34,235 nucleotides of DNA from contig CAXKVV010002000.1 of NCBI GenBank assembly GCA_964058805.1, positions 1-34,235 of the forward strand, read 5' to 3'. This DNA is from Schoenoplectus triqueter. Its lineage: Eukaryota; Streptophyta; Magnoliopsida; Poales; Cyperaceae. Positions 1-10,218 of the stretch are shown piece by piece. The translations under genes and the position numbers were made by a program. The first letter of the stretch is position 1. Each line of letters opens with the position of its first letter. The notes beneath the pieces were generated by a model. The model ran no database searches. It worked only from the letters and a program-made list of their open reading frames with translations, and was not told the DNA's origin.

Positions 1-1
1 A

Positions 2-32
2 GGTATTTATATACGAAAATAACGGAATTAAG
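2..32 (+). repeat. 31-bp direct repeat, copy 1 (partner 18767-18797)
   Basis: The segment beginning GGTATTTATATACG and ending GGAATTAAG is identical over 31 bp to 18767-18797, in the same orientation and 18,765 bp apart. Both copies are followed by a purine-rich GGGAGAG...GAGAGACTT stretch with small differences, so homology extends to about 55 bp. It contains a TATA-like core (TTTATATA). It could be the edge of a duplicated block whose remainder lies before the window, or two ends of a repeated element. Confidence 0.8.
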
Positions 33-149
33 GAAGGAGGGAGAGAGAGACTTTTTATTTTAGTCTCAGCTTAGGCTTGAAGGGAGATATATAGTCATTA
101 AAAAAAATGTGAAAAGTGGGTTGATTATTTTGGAATTTAGGTTATATAG

Positions 150-214
150 TTAGATTCGAGATTTAAATTTGATTTCAGATGGTTAGATTCGAGATTTAAA
201 TTTGATTTCAGATA
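150..214. repeat. 33-bp tandem duplication
   Basis: Two adjacent copies of a 33-bp unit start at 150 and 183 (TTAGATTCGAGATTTAAATT onwards) and are essentially identical. A degenerate third start (ATTTGAATTCG) may follow. No function is suggested. Confidence 0.85.
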
Positions 215-1687
215 TTTGAATTCGTATTTTAATTTCGATCTCAGAGACCGGAGTGTTTCAAAATTGATCCCAATCATACGTTTTTTTATATAAATATTCT
301 TTATATACTTTTTTTTTATAGTTTCAAGCAACAATATATTTTTTCTTTTTCCTCCAACTCATTTCTTCAAAATTATTATTATTAATTTAGTAAGAGATTC
401 AAAATGAAATTATGTATTTTAACAGATTTAGTCCAAATTCATATTTAGCACTATCTTCTCAGCTTTATTGTATTTTTTATTTATGCCATTATTTTTTGCT
501 ACAAAATTAAAATAAATTAATATAAGAGTTTATTTTTTATTTTCTACATAAAAGAGACTATGTTGCTGATCAATATATTTTACGAAAGTCAAATTCTCAA
601 CACTACAATTGATGTAGTTTATGATATTTGTGTCGTGTGTATATTTTCGTCAATGACACAATCAAGCTCGATGTCTTGAGAAGTCAGATTGATACCAATT
701 TGGAGCTGCTCCATAATCATAAATGCACAAATCAACACAGTCCAATCAGGTTCAAATAGTTCTTTGGGGAAATTTATGAGGATATTTTTAGGGAATGATA
801 TAATTGACAACCCCATACAAATGCTCGGATTCAAAATCATGGAGTTGGTGGTTGAATCTCAACCAGTTTTCAATTTTGATCATTATGATCCATGTCTGGC
901 AAGTATTCTCGGAAGTAGCAATTCAGTCGCCGCTGAGAAAAAAACTATTGCCCAGCTCAAAAAGACCCACGAACTAGTGTCCTAGTATGAGATGAGAATG
1001 TGGAAGACGAGGAATGTCACATGAATGTCAAATATAATGTCATCCAAGATTCAAAAAATATATAAATATAGATGAAATTAAGGATGAAATAAATATCTAA
1101 AAAATAGTAAAAGAGTGATAAATATCTATCCTTTTTATTTATCGGGGAATGCAGCACTCATGTTGTCAGTTTACTGACAACCAACCAATGTCATATGCAC
1201 ATGAATCTTATTATCACAAATCACCTAGAATCAATAAAAAATTTCAACTAAATTAGCAGTTCGATATCAAATCTAAATTGAAATCCAAAATTATTGCATT
1301 TTATCTTCAACGGAATATACAATTGGAGATATGAAAGAGTAGCAAATTAGAGTTTGTTAGGACATGTAAGGGTCCCAACTGTTCCCGGAGAGTGTATATC
1401 ACACCCACCATAAGAGGTGTTTAGGAGATCAGAATAAATTTACTCGAGCATTCTTATTATGGTAGTGCTACTAGAGCAGACCATAGTTAGATAACTTCAA
1501 GAATAATAGCAATTATTTTAAAAAATCGGTTGAGAGAGAACTTAAAAATATTTATCAAAGAAGTAAAGAGTTTAGTTAGACAAAAGCTCTCCATAGTGAA
1601 ATCAAGCTATAATAAAATTTGAGAAGAAATGTATTGAAAATTAAAGATCTTTTTTATAGTTGAGAGATATTATATGAGATATTTCCA

Positions 1688-2450
1688 TATCACACCCCAA
1701 AATAATAAATACATATTAGGGGTGATTAATCCCGCCACGTACGCACGATGAGATGTGCGTACAGAAGGCTAAAAGAAATAAAATGTAATACACAAAAAAA
1801 TAATAATAATACATAACGATATACAGTCAAGAATAAATAGAAAAATACAATGCCCGACATCAGCTGTGCTGACTCCATCGAAATGGGCATTAAAATCTCT
1901 CACATAAAAAAAACCTAAAATAATGAAATAAAACCTGACAACCCGATGAGTCCTAATCAACTACCCTGCTCACAAGCTGATGCGTCGAAGAACCTCTGTC
2001 ATCTAGCAAGACTACACCTAGCACTCTCATTAGGAAAATATCTTGTACCTATAAACTTGAATCCCACAACCATCGTGAAAACATGAGTAATTTAAAAATT
2101 ACTCAGTACAGATTTAGATCCAGCCTTAAGATTTGATCTTCTTTTCTATATTGAACTAAAATACCGATACTGATGTCCTAAATGCAGTATAATAATTATT
2201 TTTATTTATAATTAATAATCTATGCAAATCTTTTAAAAATCCGTTATTATGCGATGACATGCAATGACAAAGAAATCCAAAATATAAAATATATGGATAT
2301 TATATATGGATATTATATATATATATATAGTATGAAATTAGAACATCCGAAATAGAGTTTCCCAGTTGTAGATAAACAAACCATGCTCAAGCGGGCATTT
2401 AATTGGGCCCTAGACTTGAGATTTACCTAAGGAAATGATACAGTATTGAT
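1688..2450 (+). mobile_element. LTR relic, family A copy 1
   Basis: This segment is homologous, in reverse orientation, to 20500-21816. Shared blocks include a CACCCCAAAATAAT-like border, the GCCACGTACGCACG / GTGCGTACAGAAG region, an AATGGGCATT...CTCTCACAT block, a self-complementary block GAGTAATTTAAAAATTACTC, the GATTTAGATCCAGCCTTAAG block and a CAAGCGGGCA block. The order is conserved and no retrotransposon coding sequence lies beside it, so it is read as a lone LTR or LTR fragment, perhaps of a Ty3/gypsy Del/Tekay-like element. That class assignment is inference. The 75-bp tandem repeats of the other copy are absent, and the right border adjoins the family B LTR near 2450-2520. Orientation is guessed from the TATCACACCCC start. 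Confidence 0.6.
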
Positions 2451-3146
2451 AGAGGTACTCACACGGCTCAATAATTGAAATTACCTTTGTGGAGGCTTGC
2501 AAACTCAATAGACTATGCTAACACCTCACTTTCACTCACACGACAACGAATAAAGTCTTTGATTAGCCTTTGGAAGCATGTTACCTAGTGCTCTACCAAC
2601 TCACAAGTCGGCCATGGATGTGGTGTGCTCGAGTCTAATGGAAATGTGTGTAATTGATCAAATGGACATATTAAATCGATTAGTAGAAGTAAAGAGAAAA
2701 TATGCAAATGTGCAATTGGAAGTTTTGATGAGAGATTGAAAGAGAAATGCTTGGACTATGAAACAAGAGTTTGAGCTAAAGAGATTAGCTTTGGATGAAT
2801 TGAGCAATCTCTCAGTGTCTGAACCACTCTAAAAGGGATCATGTGGGTGATTAAACATTTAGAAGCCTCTAGAAGAACCTAGAACATATGGATAACCGAA
2901 TGACAACAAGAGAATGACAAAAGTGTAGTTTTAATGAAGTTTTAACAAACTTGGAGTTGTTACTTAACTAACTTGCTATAAGCTCAGTTGAAATCGGTCT
3001 AGTAGACCAAAGAATGTGTTGAGAAGGTAATTGAATAAAAGTATTAAAAGCCATGAGTAATTCATAAAAAGGAATTAAATTAGAGTCAAATAACAAAGCA
3101 TTCAGTCAAACCGGTTGAGAAGCTTCTATCTCCTTCCATTGACGCC

Positions 3147-3152
3147 TATAAG
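3147..3152 (+). promoter_or_regulatory. TATA box of family B LTR copy 1
   Basis: TATAAG sits in the context GACGCCTATAAGAACCCC and corresponds to the TATATAAAG box at 28357 in copy 2. About 35-60 nt downstream both copies switch to a purine-rich leader (GAGAACAAAGAGAGACGAAG here), as expected just after a transcription start. The distance from this box to the LTR end is about 3.77 kb, which implies a very long transcribed leader. Confidence 0.6.
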
Positions 3153-3544
3153 AACCCCTTAGTACTAAATTCAGAAGACACATAGAGAACAAAGAGAGAC
3201 GAAGCTTGAGGGGGAGAGAGAGAACTATTGTAAAAAAAATTACAAAGAGAGAAGAGAGATTAACCGGTGTGAACTCAATCTCTTCAATTGAGTTGGGTTG
3301 AAACCCTTGTTCAGCAGCTAGTTCATCTCAAGGAGAACAAAAGACTAGGTAATTACCTTTAATCGAGTGTAATTTGATGAGAAGATTGGTGTCAGTATTA
3401 GTACAATAAACTAATTTTTTGAATTTCCCTTTATTTCTTCTTTTTTATTTTTTTCGATTTCTTTGCCACTTCTTTGGCTTTTCTTGTTTCTTTACTGCTC
3501 TTTGGTGACAATTGGAGCAATGTACCACAAGAGTCACTATGAGA

Positions 3545-3648
3545 CTCGGTTAAAGGGTTTTTGTAACCCTCCTGAGTATATTCCATTAGAATAGTCCAGC
3601 TACGTTGGTAATTCTACTCAGTTGAAGGGTTTGTGTAACCCTCCTGAG
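3545..3648 (+). repeat. Paired CTC...GAG hairpins in LTR leader (copy 1)
   Basis: Two units at 3545-3575 and 3616-3648 each begin CTC(G/A)GTT, carry complementary AGGGTT and AACCCT arms, and end CTCCTGAG. Each folds into a stem-loop closed by CTC/GAG. The matching position in copy 2 (28497-28968) has three units with the same closing pairs but a shorter inner stem (GGTT/AACC or GTT/AAC). The function is unknown. Confidence 0.6.
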
Positions 3649-5044
3649 CTTGTTCCAAGTTTGATCGTCTAAATTAGAAGTGGTTGATAAAAATTCACAG
3701 TGAAATCGGAGATTGATTAGACTGTGCGTCCGTCCGTTTCTTCCCTTTGATGTAGCAATATGAAATTAGCCTCCATTTTGTGCCAAGGTCGTAGAACAAG
3801 TTAAGTGAAGTTGCACATGAGGGTAAAAGATGCACAAAGATTGTAAATAAAACTTAGGCGATCAGAATTGCAACCAAATTGGTGACTCGTACCGAACCGT
3901 ACCAATCATCCTTAGAATTGCATTACAATTGAGATAAATTGTGCAAGTATAATCTGCGTATACATTGGTTACATCAAGATGATAAGATGCAGGGTAAGTA
4001 TTACAAGAATCAACATCCAATTTGATCAAGAAAAGGAATTAATTCATTTCGGTACCGAAACACCAACATAGTACCAAATCGGTACTGGCCTTCCTCATGA
4101 AGCACTGTATGAATTTTCAATTAAGGGCCATTGTTAAATTCCCCTTAATATGGCGATGCCAATGACGTTGGCCGATCTTCGATCAGAGGCCCTAGTCATC
4201 AGGAACGTTCTAGCATGAATCTCGATGAGATTATTGACAGGGAAGTAAAAGAAATGAACACGCACGATCTTTGATGCACAAGCGTAGATCTTAATGCATC
4301 TGAGTGAATATTAAATAGATCTAATGACTTATGTAAATCATTGCTTAAGATGAATAATGAGGAATGCATCTGAGCCCTTCATCCATTAAAAACTGATCTT
4401 AGAGCAAATCTAACGACCCAAATAAATCACTGCTGAATAGGAGAATAAGCCGGCCCAGTTAAGAGTAGGCCCAATTCGTAGAAAATAAAAGAAAATTAAA
4501 CTTAACCCAATTCATTGAGCCCAAGACTCAATAAATAATAGAAAATTAAAAATAAAGAGTAAATAAATCATTTGGAGGTCTTCCCAAACTCCAAATTGAC
4601 TCAAATTTGTTTCTAAATTTTTTTTGTTTTCGTAGTATTTTTCTATGTAAAAATATTTCAATTTTAAGAATTTTAATGTACTAAAACAATTTAAAGGTAA
4701 AAAGACATTGTTTATTTTTTTTCTATTTGACCAAGTTTTGACTTGCTATTTTGGCTATTATAAAAGTCCTAAAAATTCAAATAAAATTTTGAATAATAGC
4801 CAACCTATTTTTTTATTATTTTTATAAGTAATTTTCTACAAAAATAAAGATATTTAAAAATAAAAATAAATTCACCTTTGTAGTTGAGATAATACTAAAG
4901 GGTATTATCTTATTAATAAAAGTCAATAATAATGAAATAATTCTTTTACATTTTAGAGGTGATTAAATAAGCTTACACAAGGAGTGTAGAGCGACAAAGT
5001 ATTTTTACACAAGTAATACAACATTCCGAACAACCATTTAATGA

Positions 5045-5166
5045 CAGTTAGGACAAGAACATCATGACGTTTGCTAAGAAGACAACTGAGAGTACAACAT
5101 CAACACAGCGAGTGTGATGACTTCAAAGAAGAACATCATGATATCTAAAGAAGTGACATCATGATG
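5045..5166 (+). repeat. CAAGAACA and GACATC hairpin module (copy 1)
   Basis: One module of the type duplicated in copy 2. It contains GGACAAGAACATCATGACG (degenerate stem) at 5045-5069, then a long hairpin at 5134-5166 whose arms CATCATGATATC and GACATCATGATG pair except for one A/C mismatch around the loop TAAAGAAGT. The equivalent copy 2 arms are CATTATGATGTC/GACATCTTAATG. Confidence 0.6.
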
Positions 5167-5233
5167 CTGAGATTGATGATCCATCGATCATGAATGTACT
5201 GGTTACCTCCCAAGTCTAGTGGTGTACAAATAT

Positions 5234-6597
5234 GGGACTGATCTGCTCGTAAACCCATGATCTGACTAGATTAGATGGGTTGAGCTGAACTGTCTAGAAA
5301 TTCACTCCCTAACATATCTGTCTCAATATTAGACCAGCCAAGAGCTACGAGTCTAATTTTGTGTACAAGGTAACCCTGAATTCATGAATCGGCCAAGTTC
5401 TTAGAATTCATGATCTGGGAGGTCAAGTAAGACAACTGTAGAGACTCCGTCCACTGTCTATTGACTCTGTGTCTTGAACAACTATTCATGACTTAACATG
5501 CTAGTAAGACTTAAACTGATCTGCTTGTAAGTTTATCTTCTAGACTAAGAGATCAAACTGATCTGCTTGTAAGTTCATCTCTCAAGGCATAAGATTGAAC
5601 CGGTTTGTAGTAGGTTCATATTCTAAACAGTGAAATTAAACTGATCTGTTTGTAGGTTCATTCACTAACACACGTGCCTCCAAGTTGAACTAGCTTAGCA
5701 CTTCATGTTTGACTTTGTGTGCATAAGTGTTCCTAAGTTTATGAATCCGCTCAGTGTCTGGAATTCATGATCTAGAAGATCAGCAAGATGAACAAGTGGG
5801 CTATATCCACCCATCTTCTGATTAACCAACCTCAAGATCAACCGGCTCAGTGCTTCGAGTTGTATTTTGGGTGATTGGTCATTGACTAGTTAAGATCGAA
5901 TTGATCTGTTAGTAAGTTCATCTTCTAGATCAATTAAGATTGAGTCGATCTGTTAGTAGACTCATCTTCTATCCCTCCGTAGAGATTGATCTGATCTGTT
6001 TGTAAGGTTGTCTCTCGGAGCTATAAAGATTGAACCGATCTGTAGTAGGTTCATCTTTCTCTATTACAGAATGAATTGATCTGTTAGTAAGTTCATCTGT
6101 ATCTGTCATCAATCAGTGAACTGATCTGTAGTAAGTTCATCTACCCACACTCCACGTAGATTGAATCGATCTGTTAGTAGATTCAATTTACACTATATCT
6201 GTATCTGTGAACTGATCTGTAGTAAGTTCACCTGTATCCTTTTTACCTGCATTCATGAACTGATCTGTAGTAAGTTCATCTGTATCTCTATCATCTATCT
6301 GTATCTCTATCATCTATTTCAATGAACTGATCTGTAGTAAGTTCATCTGTATCTACATCTGCATCTATTATCTGTTTTGAATATAAACTGATCTGTTTGT
6401 AAGTTTATTTTCACCTATCTCTAAAAACCCCGAACTGATATGTAGTAAGTTCGTCTGTCAATACTGTACTTAAGTTGAATCGATTTGTTTGTAGATTTAA
6501 TTTACACTGTACCCCGAAGATAGAACTGATATGTTAGTAAGTTCATCTTCTCCGCCATTCCTATCTCACTGGACTGATATGTTAGTAAGTTCAGGGT
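5234..6597 (+). repeat. Array of about 20 short hairpins with constant loop and covarying stems (copy 1)
   Basis: About twenty units share the loop GATCTGTAGTA or its variants (GATCTGTTAGTA, GATCTGTTTGTA, GATATGTAGTA, GATCTGCTTGTA). Each loop is flanked by 5-7 nt arms that are complementary within the unit but differ between units. Clear cases are TGAGTC/GACTCA (5941-5964), TGAACC/GGTTCA (6032), TTGAATC/GATTCAA (6161-6186), GTGAACT/AGTTCAC (6207-6231), ATAAACT/AGTTTAT (6382), CGAACT/AGTTCG (6432) and CTGGACT/AGTTCAG with a G-T wobble (6569). Imperfect units mostly differ by G-T wobbles, which favours an RNA structure of plus-strand sense. Spacers are pyrimidine-rich (CATCTGTATCT). The array lies in the predicted leader, about 0.3 kb before the LTR end. 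Confidence 0.85.
5329..5780 (+). repeat. Second hairpin class with GCYYAGYGCTTC-like loop (copy 1)
   Basis: Interspersed with the main array are longer-loop hairpins: TTAGAC/GTCTAA at 5329-5334 and 5351-5356 around CAGCCAAGAGCTACGA, and GTTGAAC/GTTTGAC at 5684-5690 and 5707-5713 around TAGCTTAGCACTTCAT (all pairs Watson-Crick or G-T). A related ATGAATCC...GGAATTCAT hairpin is near 5741-5769. Copy 2 has the equivalent units at 31795-31879. Confidence 0.6.
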
Positions 6598-6689
6598 GCT
6601 TTAGTGATCTCATCATAGAAGCACTTGACCACTCGACCACTTGATTATCATTTAGCCATTGTATTTACTTCCCCCTTTTCGAGATCTAG

Positions 6690-6916
6690 AGATGCCTCGA
6701 GGTTAGTAGCCTAGGGTAATTAACAGTGGGGGCTTGCGCCCACCGAAATTTAAAATGATCCCCAATTAACAAAACCCCCTGAATGTGCATCTCAATGGGT
6801 CTGAGTGGTGAGTTCAACCGGCACTAAACAAATATACGCTCGGGAGAGATCTCCGTGTCCTTCTTCCGCATCCCATCACCCACAGCGGTGCAGAACGCGC
6901 GAAAAAGAGTCGCACA
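6690..6916 (+). repeat. Conserved LTR 3' tail (copy 1)
   Basis: This is the best-conserved block between the two family B copies. It contains GATGCCTCGAGGTTAGTAGC, GGGTAATTAACAGTGGGGGC, the short hairpin GTGGG(GGCTTGCG)CCCAC, ACCCCCTGAATGTGCATC, CGCTCGGGAGAGATCTCCG, TGTCCTTCTTCCGCA and GCGCGAAAAAGAGTCGCACA. The end at 6916 is fixed because similarity to copy 2 stops exactly after CACA, where copy 2 continues into a primer-binding-like site. Confidence 0.8.
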
Positions 6917-8396
6917 CTAACCTACTCAAAATTTATTTGAGTTTAAAAGCTTTATCGATGTTGTTGTTGTTATTATAATATTTGAAATATTATTCAATAT
7001 TATATCTTCTATTGTTGTTGTAAAAACATTATGAAATTTTATATATTTATAACATTCTAAAATTTTATTGCTTTTATCCCTTAAGTAATATAATTAAATA
7101 TTTCAACATGACAATAAAAATTAAAAAAACATTTGAAAAAATAAATTATTAAATAAACAATTAAATAAATAAAATAACTAAAGAAACTATTAAATTTTAT
7201 TAAAAAAAATAATTATTATTTTTATATAAACTTAGATCCAATATCAGAGAGTTTAAAAGTCGCTAAATTCCAAAGCACAACCCACTTCTAACATTTTATT
7301 TTCTTATTTATCAAAATCCGGAGATCCCATCCATCTCAGCTATAAAATTGACACCTGTGTTCTTCGCTAGCAATCTGCTTTCTTAGAAGCTTCCTACGGA
7401 GTCTCTCTTTACTTCATATAATTTTGTCCTATTGTCAAAAGTGCACTTGGGTACAAGTGCTAATTGCATATTAATTTTGAGAGGCCAGGGTTGAGAGATC
7501 CAAAGACCAATTTGTTTTGCATTAACATAATCACAACATCGAAGTGTTTCAATGTTTTTTTTTATTTTCTTTTCTCATAATAAAGAATTGTTTTTGTGGG
7601 TTTTATTGATGGGGAATACTTTTTCAATTTTTAGTTGTAAAGCTACTTTTGTCAAAAAGGATATTGTCTTATTGGATCGGACGAAAAGAAACCCGGTTGT
7701 ACTTGTATAAATATTTTACTCGAATATTGAGACCAGAAGTTAATAAATCTGAGGTCCCTATGATCCAATTCGATAAGGTATAAAATACCTATAAATTATT
7801 CAGAATAACTCGCCATCTAATTTCTCGATAGAGGTGGAAGCGGATGGCAAAGAGGCGGTGACGGATCCAAAAAAATTAGGTCTAAATATAATTAGATAAC
7901 ATAAATGAAAAATAAATTTATTTTTTATATTTTTTTAACCAAACTAAAAAGTCCGGACACTATATAATATTATATATTAATATTTACAGTGCAATATTAA
8001 AAAAAATGAAAAAATAATATATTTAAAAAATCAAGCTCGGAAACTTACGCCTATCCGCCTCTGCAAATTGTCAACCCACTTTGTCATTTGGTTGTAGTAT
8101 TCTCATCATGGAAATTGAAAAAGATCCACTGAATCGTTAGTCATGAGGGTAACAATGCATTAGAAAGGTTAATGCATGATATCAAGGAATCATGTGGCAG
8201 TTTGTTTAAAAGAAAACAGCATAGATATGATGTCCTTTGCTCGCTCAAATAAGCTAAATGATATACAAAGTGAATGTAGAACAAGCGGGTTTAGCTACCA
8301 ACAAAAAAAATAATCAAAACACCATTTATAATTTATGCTTAATTTATTTTGATCTTGAAGAAGATAATTATATGTCTATTTTAAAAATGTGTGGGG
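6917..8396. other. Unassigned AT-rich DNA with a possible promoter
   Basis: Nothing here resembles a known gene. A TATA-like TATAAAATTG at 7341 sits 5' of a CT-rich stretch typical of a plant 5' leader. A 33-codon frame beginning MGNTFSIFSC (7609-7710) follows, too short and unsupported to call a gene. A small MITE-like inverted repeat lies at 7850-8070. Confidence 0.5.
7850..8070. mobile_element. Small MITE-like element with AGAGGCGG termini
   Basis: Inverted termini AGAGGCGGTGACGGATCC (left) and the complement of CTATCCGCCTCT (right) enclose about 220 bp of AT-rich DNA. Short non-autonomous plant transposons with such GC-rich ends in AT-rich bodies are common. No target duplication was found and the ends pair over only about 8-10 bp, so this is tentative. 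Confidence 0.4.
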
Positions 8397-8680
8397 ATTT
8401 CTTGACAACCTTGTTAACCAATTTAATCTAAAATCACAGAAAATCTTAAAAATGATTTTTATAAATATAATCTTAAACTTAATAGTTGATTGTGATTCAA
8501 CTTTGATGTAATTTGAGTGTCATTTGATATTCCATAAAAAATATTAAATTTAAATCGTTAAAATTATCATATAATTTTGATGGTGTTTGATGAAATATCT
8601 CCAATTAAATTAATTTTGAAACACAATCAATCCATAAGTTTAAGAATATATTTATAATATTTTTTATTTTCAAAATGCGT
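8397..8680. mobile_element. Palindromic MITE, TTGACAACC family, copy 1
   Basis: It starts GGGGATTTCTTGACAACCTTG. Its interior repeats in inverted form: GTGTCATTTGATATTCCAT on one side and GATGGTGTTTGATGAAATATC on the other. Two further copies lie at 9886-10218 and 19438-19737. The right terminus (expected to be a TTGTCAAG-type end) is not recognisable, so this copy looks 3'-decayed. Confidence 0.55.
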
Positions 8681-8689
8681 GCATCAAAA

Positions 8690-9885
8690 TATGCAAAGAT
8701 GGGACAGAATATTAAATTGACAATTTGATATTTTAGTTTTGTAATATCCATTTGTTTGATTGAGAGAGAGATTTCAATTGGACAGAAAATGTTTATTAAG
8801 CACAGCCTGCACAGGTTAGTTCATTTTTTGGTAAGTTGTACAGTTGTTTTTTTTAGCTTTTATTGCTGGTTTAACAAAGCAGATTGTTAGATATTGTAGT
8901 TGTAGTAATGTTTTAGGACTATTTGTACTTCATCTTACCTTTACAAAGAGCGTTCGTATCCTCTAAAGTTCGTCGAACAATGTCAACCGTGAGTTTTTAA
9001 TATTGGTCAGAACGATCACAGCAGTAAAAAAAAATAAGATTCAGGAAACTCGAAATTTGAGTTACTACACCGTATATAAAGAATGAGAGAGTTGATGAAA
9101 AAATTATCACTTTTTCAATAAAAAAGTTTGATCTATTTCTATAAATTAGGATAGGACAATATTTCATATATAAATATCATTGAACAATTACTGTTTTCCA
9201 TCACACAAAAATTTAAAATTTTAATAAGAAAAAACATCGGGTCCCACTGCGTAAATATACAACTACTCTACCATGCTTTGACAATATTCTGTCCATAAAA
9301 ATAAAACGGCATGGAGACAGATTTACCATTTTATCACCTCAATCAAGATCCACGAATCAGCATGCGTAAAAAGTTAATATACGGCTGAGCTAAAAGACCT
9401 AAGAAGAATAAAAAGAACAGAAAGCAAATACAATAAGTGAAATGAGCTGTACTTGACAAAAATCCTCCAAGTGCGTGCAAGCCGCAAGCCCACTCTGCTA
9501 GCTGCCATTCAGAGTACAGACCAAGCACTGCATTATTAAATTTGTCTATGCTTTTTAAAAAAATGCCATGGATTTCGAAGTAAGCGCAGTGTAGCTGTAA
9601 AGATAAATAGTTCCTGTTCCAACCTTGCAAGAGATTAATAAATTAGGAGTCTACACGGACCCTTCTTCCACACGTTATTGTACTTTTTCACTTTTCCTCT
9701 GAACCCATTTTTTTTTGAAGTATTGCTTAGATTAATTAGTGGACAGCTAAGCCAGAAAGAATTAATAGGGAATAGTTAACATTTCCATCTTAGTATGTTC
9801 TTGAAATACCCACGTTCGTCCCATGAATGTTCATAGAAAAATAAATGACATAGAGTTGGACACTTTGTATAGGGAAGACTTGACA
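8690..9885. other. Unassigned intergenic DNA
   Basis: AT-rich, with no protein family recognised. A 95-codon minus-strand frame (9343-9630) encodes a hydrophobic C-terminal half, but it has no recognisable domain or splice context and is not called. Confidence 0.5.
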
Positions 9886-10218
9886 ATGGTTATCTTGATA
9901 ATGAATTTCAAATAAATATAAAAAAAAATCTTAAAAATAGAAAAAAAATGTTTTTCTACTTATATATTGATGGTTATCAAATTTTATGCAATTTCATTAT
10001 CGTTTGATAGTCCATCAAGATTGTCAAATTATAAGCGTTGCAAATTATATAACATTTTAATGGTCTTTGATGAAGTATCAAATAATAATGAAATTACATG
10101 AAATTTGAATCATCATCAATCTATAAATAGAATAACATATCTATAAAAAAAAATTCTATCTTTAAAATTATTTTAATAATTATTTAAAAATTCATTGTCA
10201 AGATTGTTAAAATAACCC
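9886..10218. mobile_element. Palindromic MITE, TTGACAACC family, copy 2
   Basis: The left end GTTATCTTGATAATGAAT pairs with the complement of the right end ATTCATTGTCAAGATTGTT. The body contains the family core TTTGATAGTCCATCAA...TTTGATGAAGTATCAAA as an internal inverted repeat. It folds end to end and has no coding capacity, as expected of a MITE. Confidence 0.6.

Larger units (their letters stand above)
1..1687. other. Unassigned AT-rich intergenic DNA
   Basis: No gene is recognisable here. The stretch is AT-rich with frequent stops in all frames. The longest open frames (98 codons at 689-985 on the plus strand and 73 codons at 619-840 on the minus strand) overlap each other and resemble no family I know. 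It contains a short direct repeat at the very start (2-32) and a small tandem duplication (150-214), described separately. A likely identity is decayed transposon or intergenic DNA. Confidence 0.6.
2451..6916 (+). mobile_element. Solo or 5'-truncated LTR, family B copy 1
   Basis: This block is collinear with the 5' LTR at about 27.9-32.56 kb. Shared landmarks in order are a CACTCACACGA block (2536), a TATA box (3147), purine-rich early leader, CTC...GAG hairpins, a GGTACCGAA block near 4050, the AACTCCAAATTGACTCAAATTTG block (4590), AT-rich spacer, CACACAAGGAGTGTAG (4975), CAAGAACA hairpin, GATCTG-loop hairpin array, and the tail ending GTCGCACA (6916). In copy 2 the identical tail precedes a primer-binding-like site. 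Here it is followed by unrelated DNA (CTAACCTACTC), so no internal region follows. That fits a solo LTR formed by recombination, or a truncated copy. No matching 5-bp target duplication was found on the left. Confidence 0.78.

Noticed and set aside
689..985. 98-codon plus-strand frame as a gene
   Set aside because: No recognisable domain, no convincing codon bias, and an overlapping antisense frame of similar length.
5234..6597. CRISPR array
   Set aside because: Repeats are not identical, spacers are themselves similar, and the context is a plant LTR.
5234..6597. tRNA-like or T-arm repeats (GGTTCA/TGAACC resembles box B)
   Set aside because: No acceptor, D-arm or anticodon arrangement; stems vary and loops are 11-12 nt.
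6917..6921. CTAAC as the target duplication of the solo family B LTR
   Set aside because: No CTAAC followed by a TG LTR start was found on the left side.
7609..7710. 33-codon MGNTFS frame as a myristoylated small protein
   Set aside because: Too short, no conservation evidence, and its upstream TATA-like site is common in AT-rich DNA.
9343..9630. 95-codon minus-strand frame with hydrophobic C-terminus
   Set aside because: Hydrophobicity arises from an A-rich plus strand; no family match, splice context or promoter seen.
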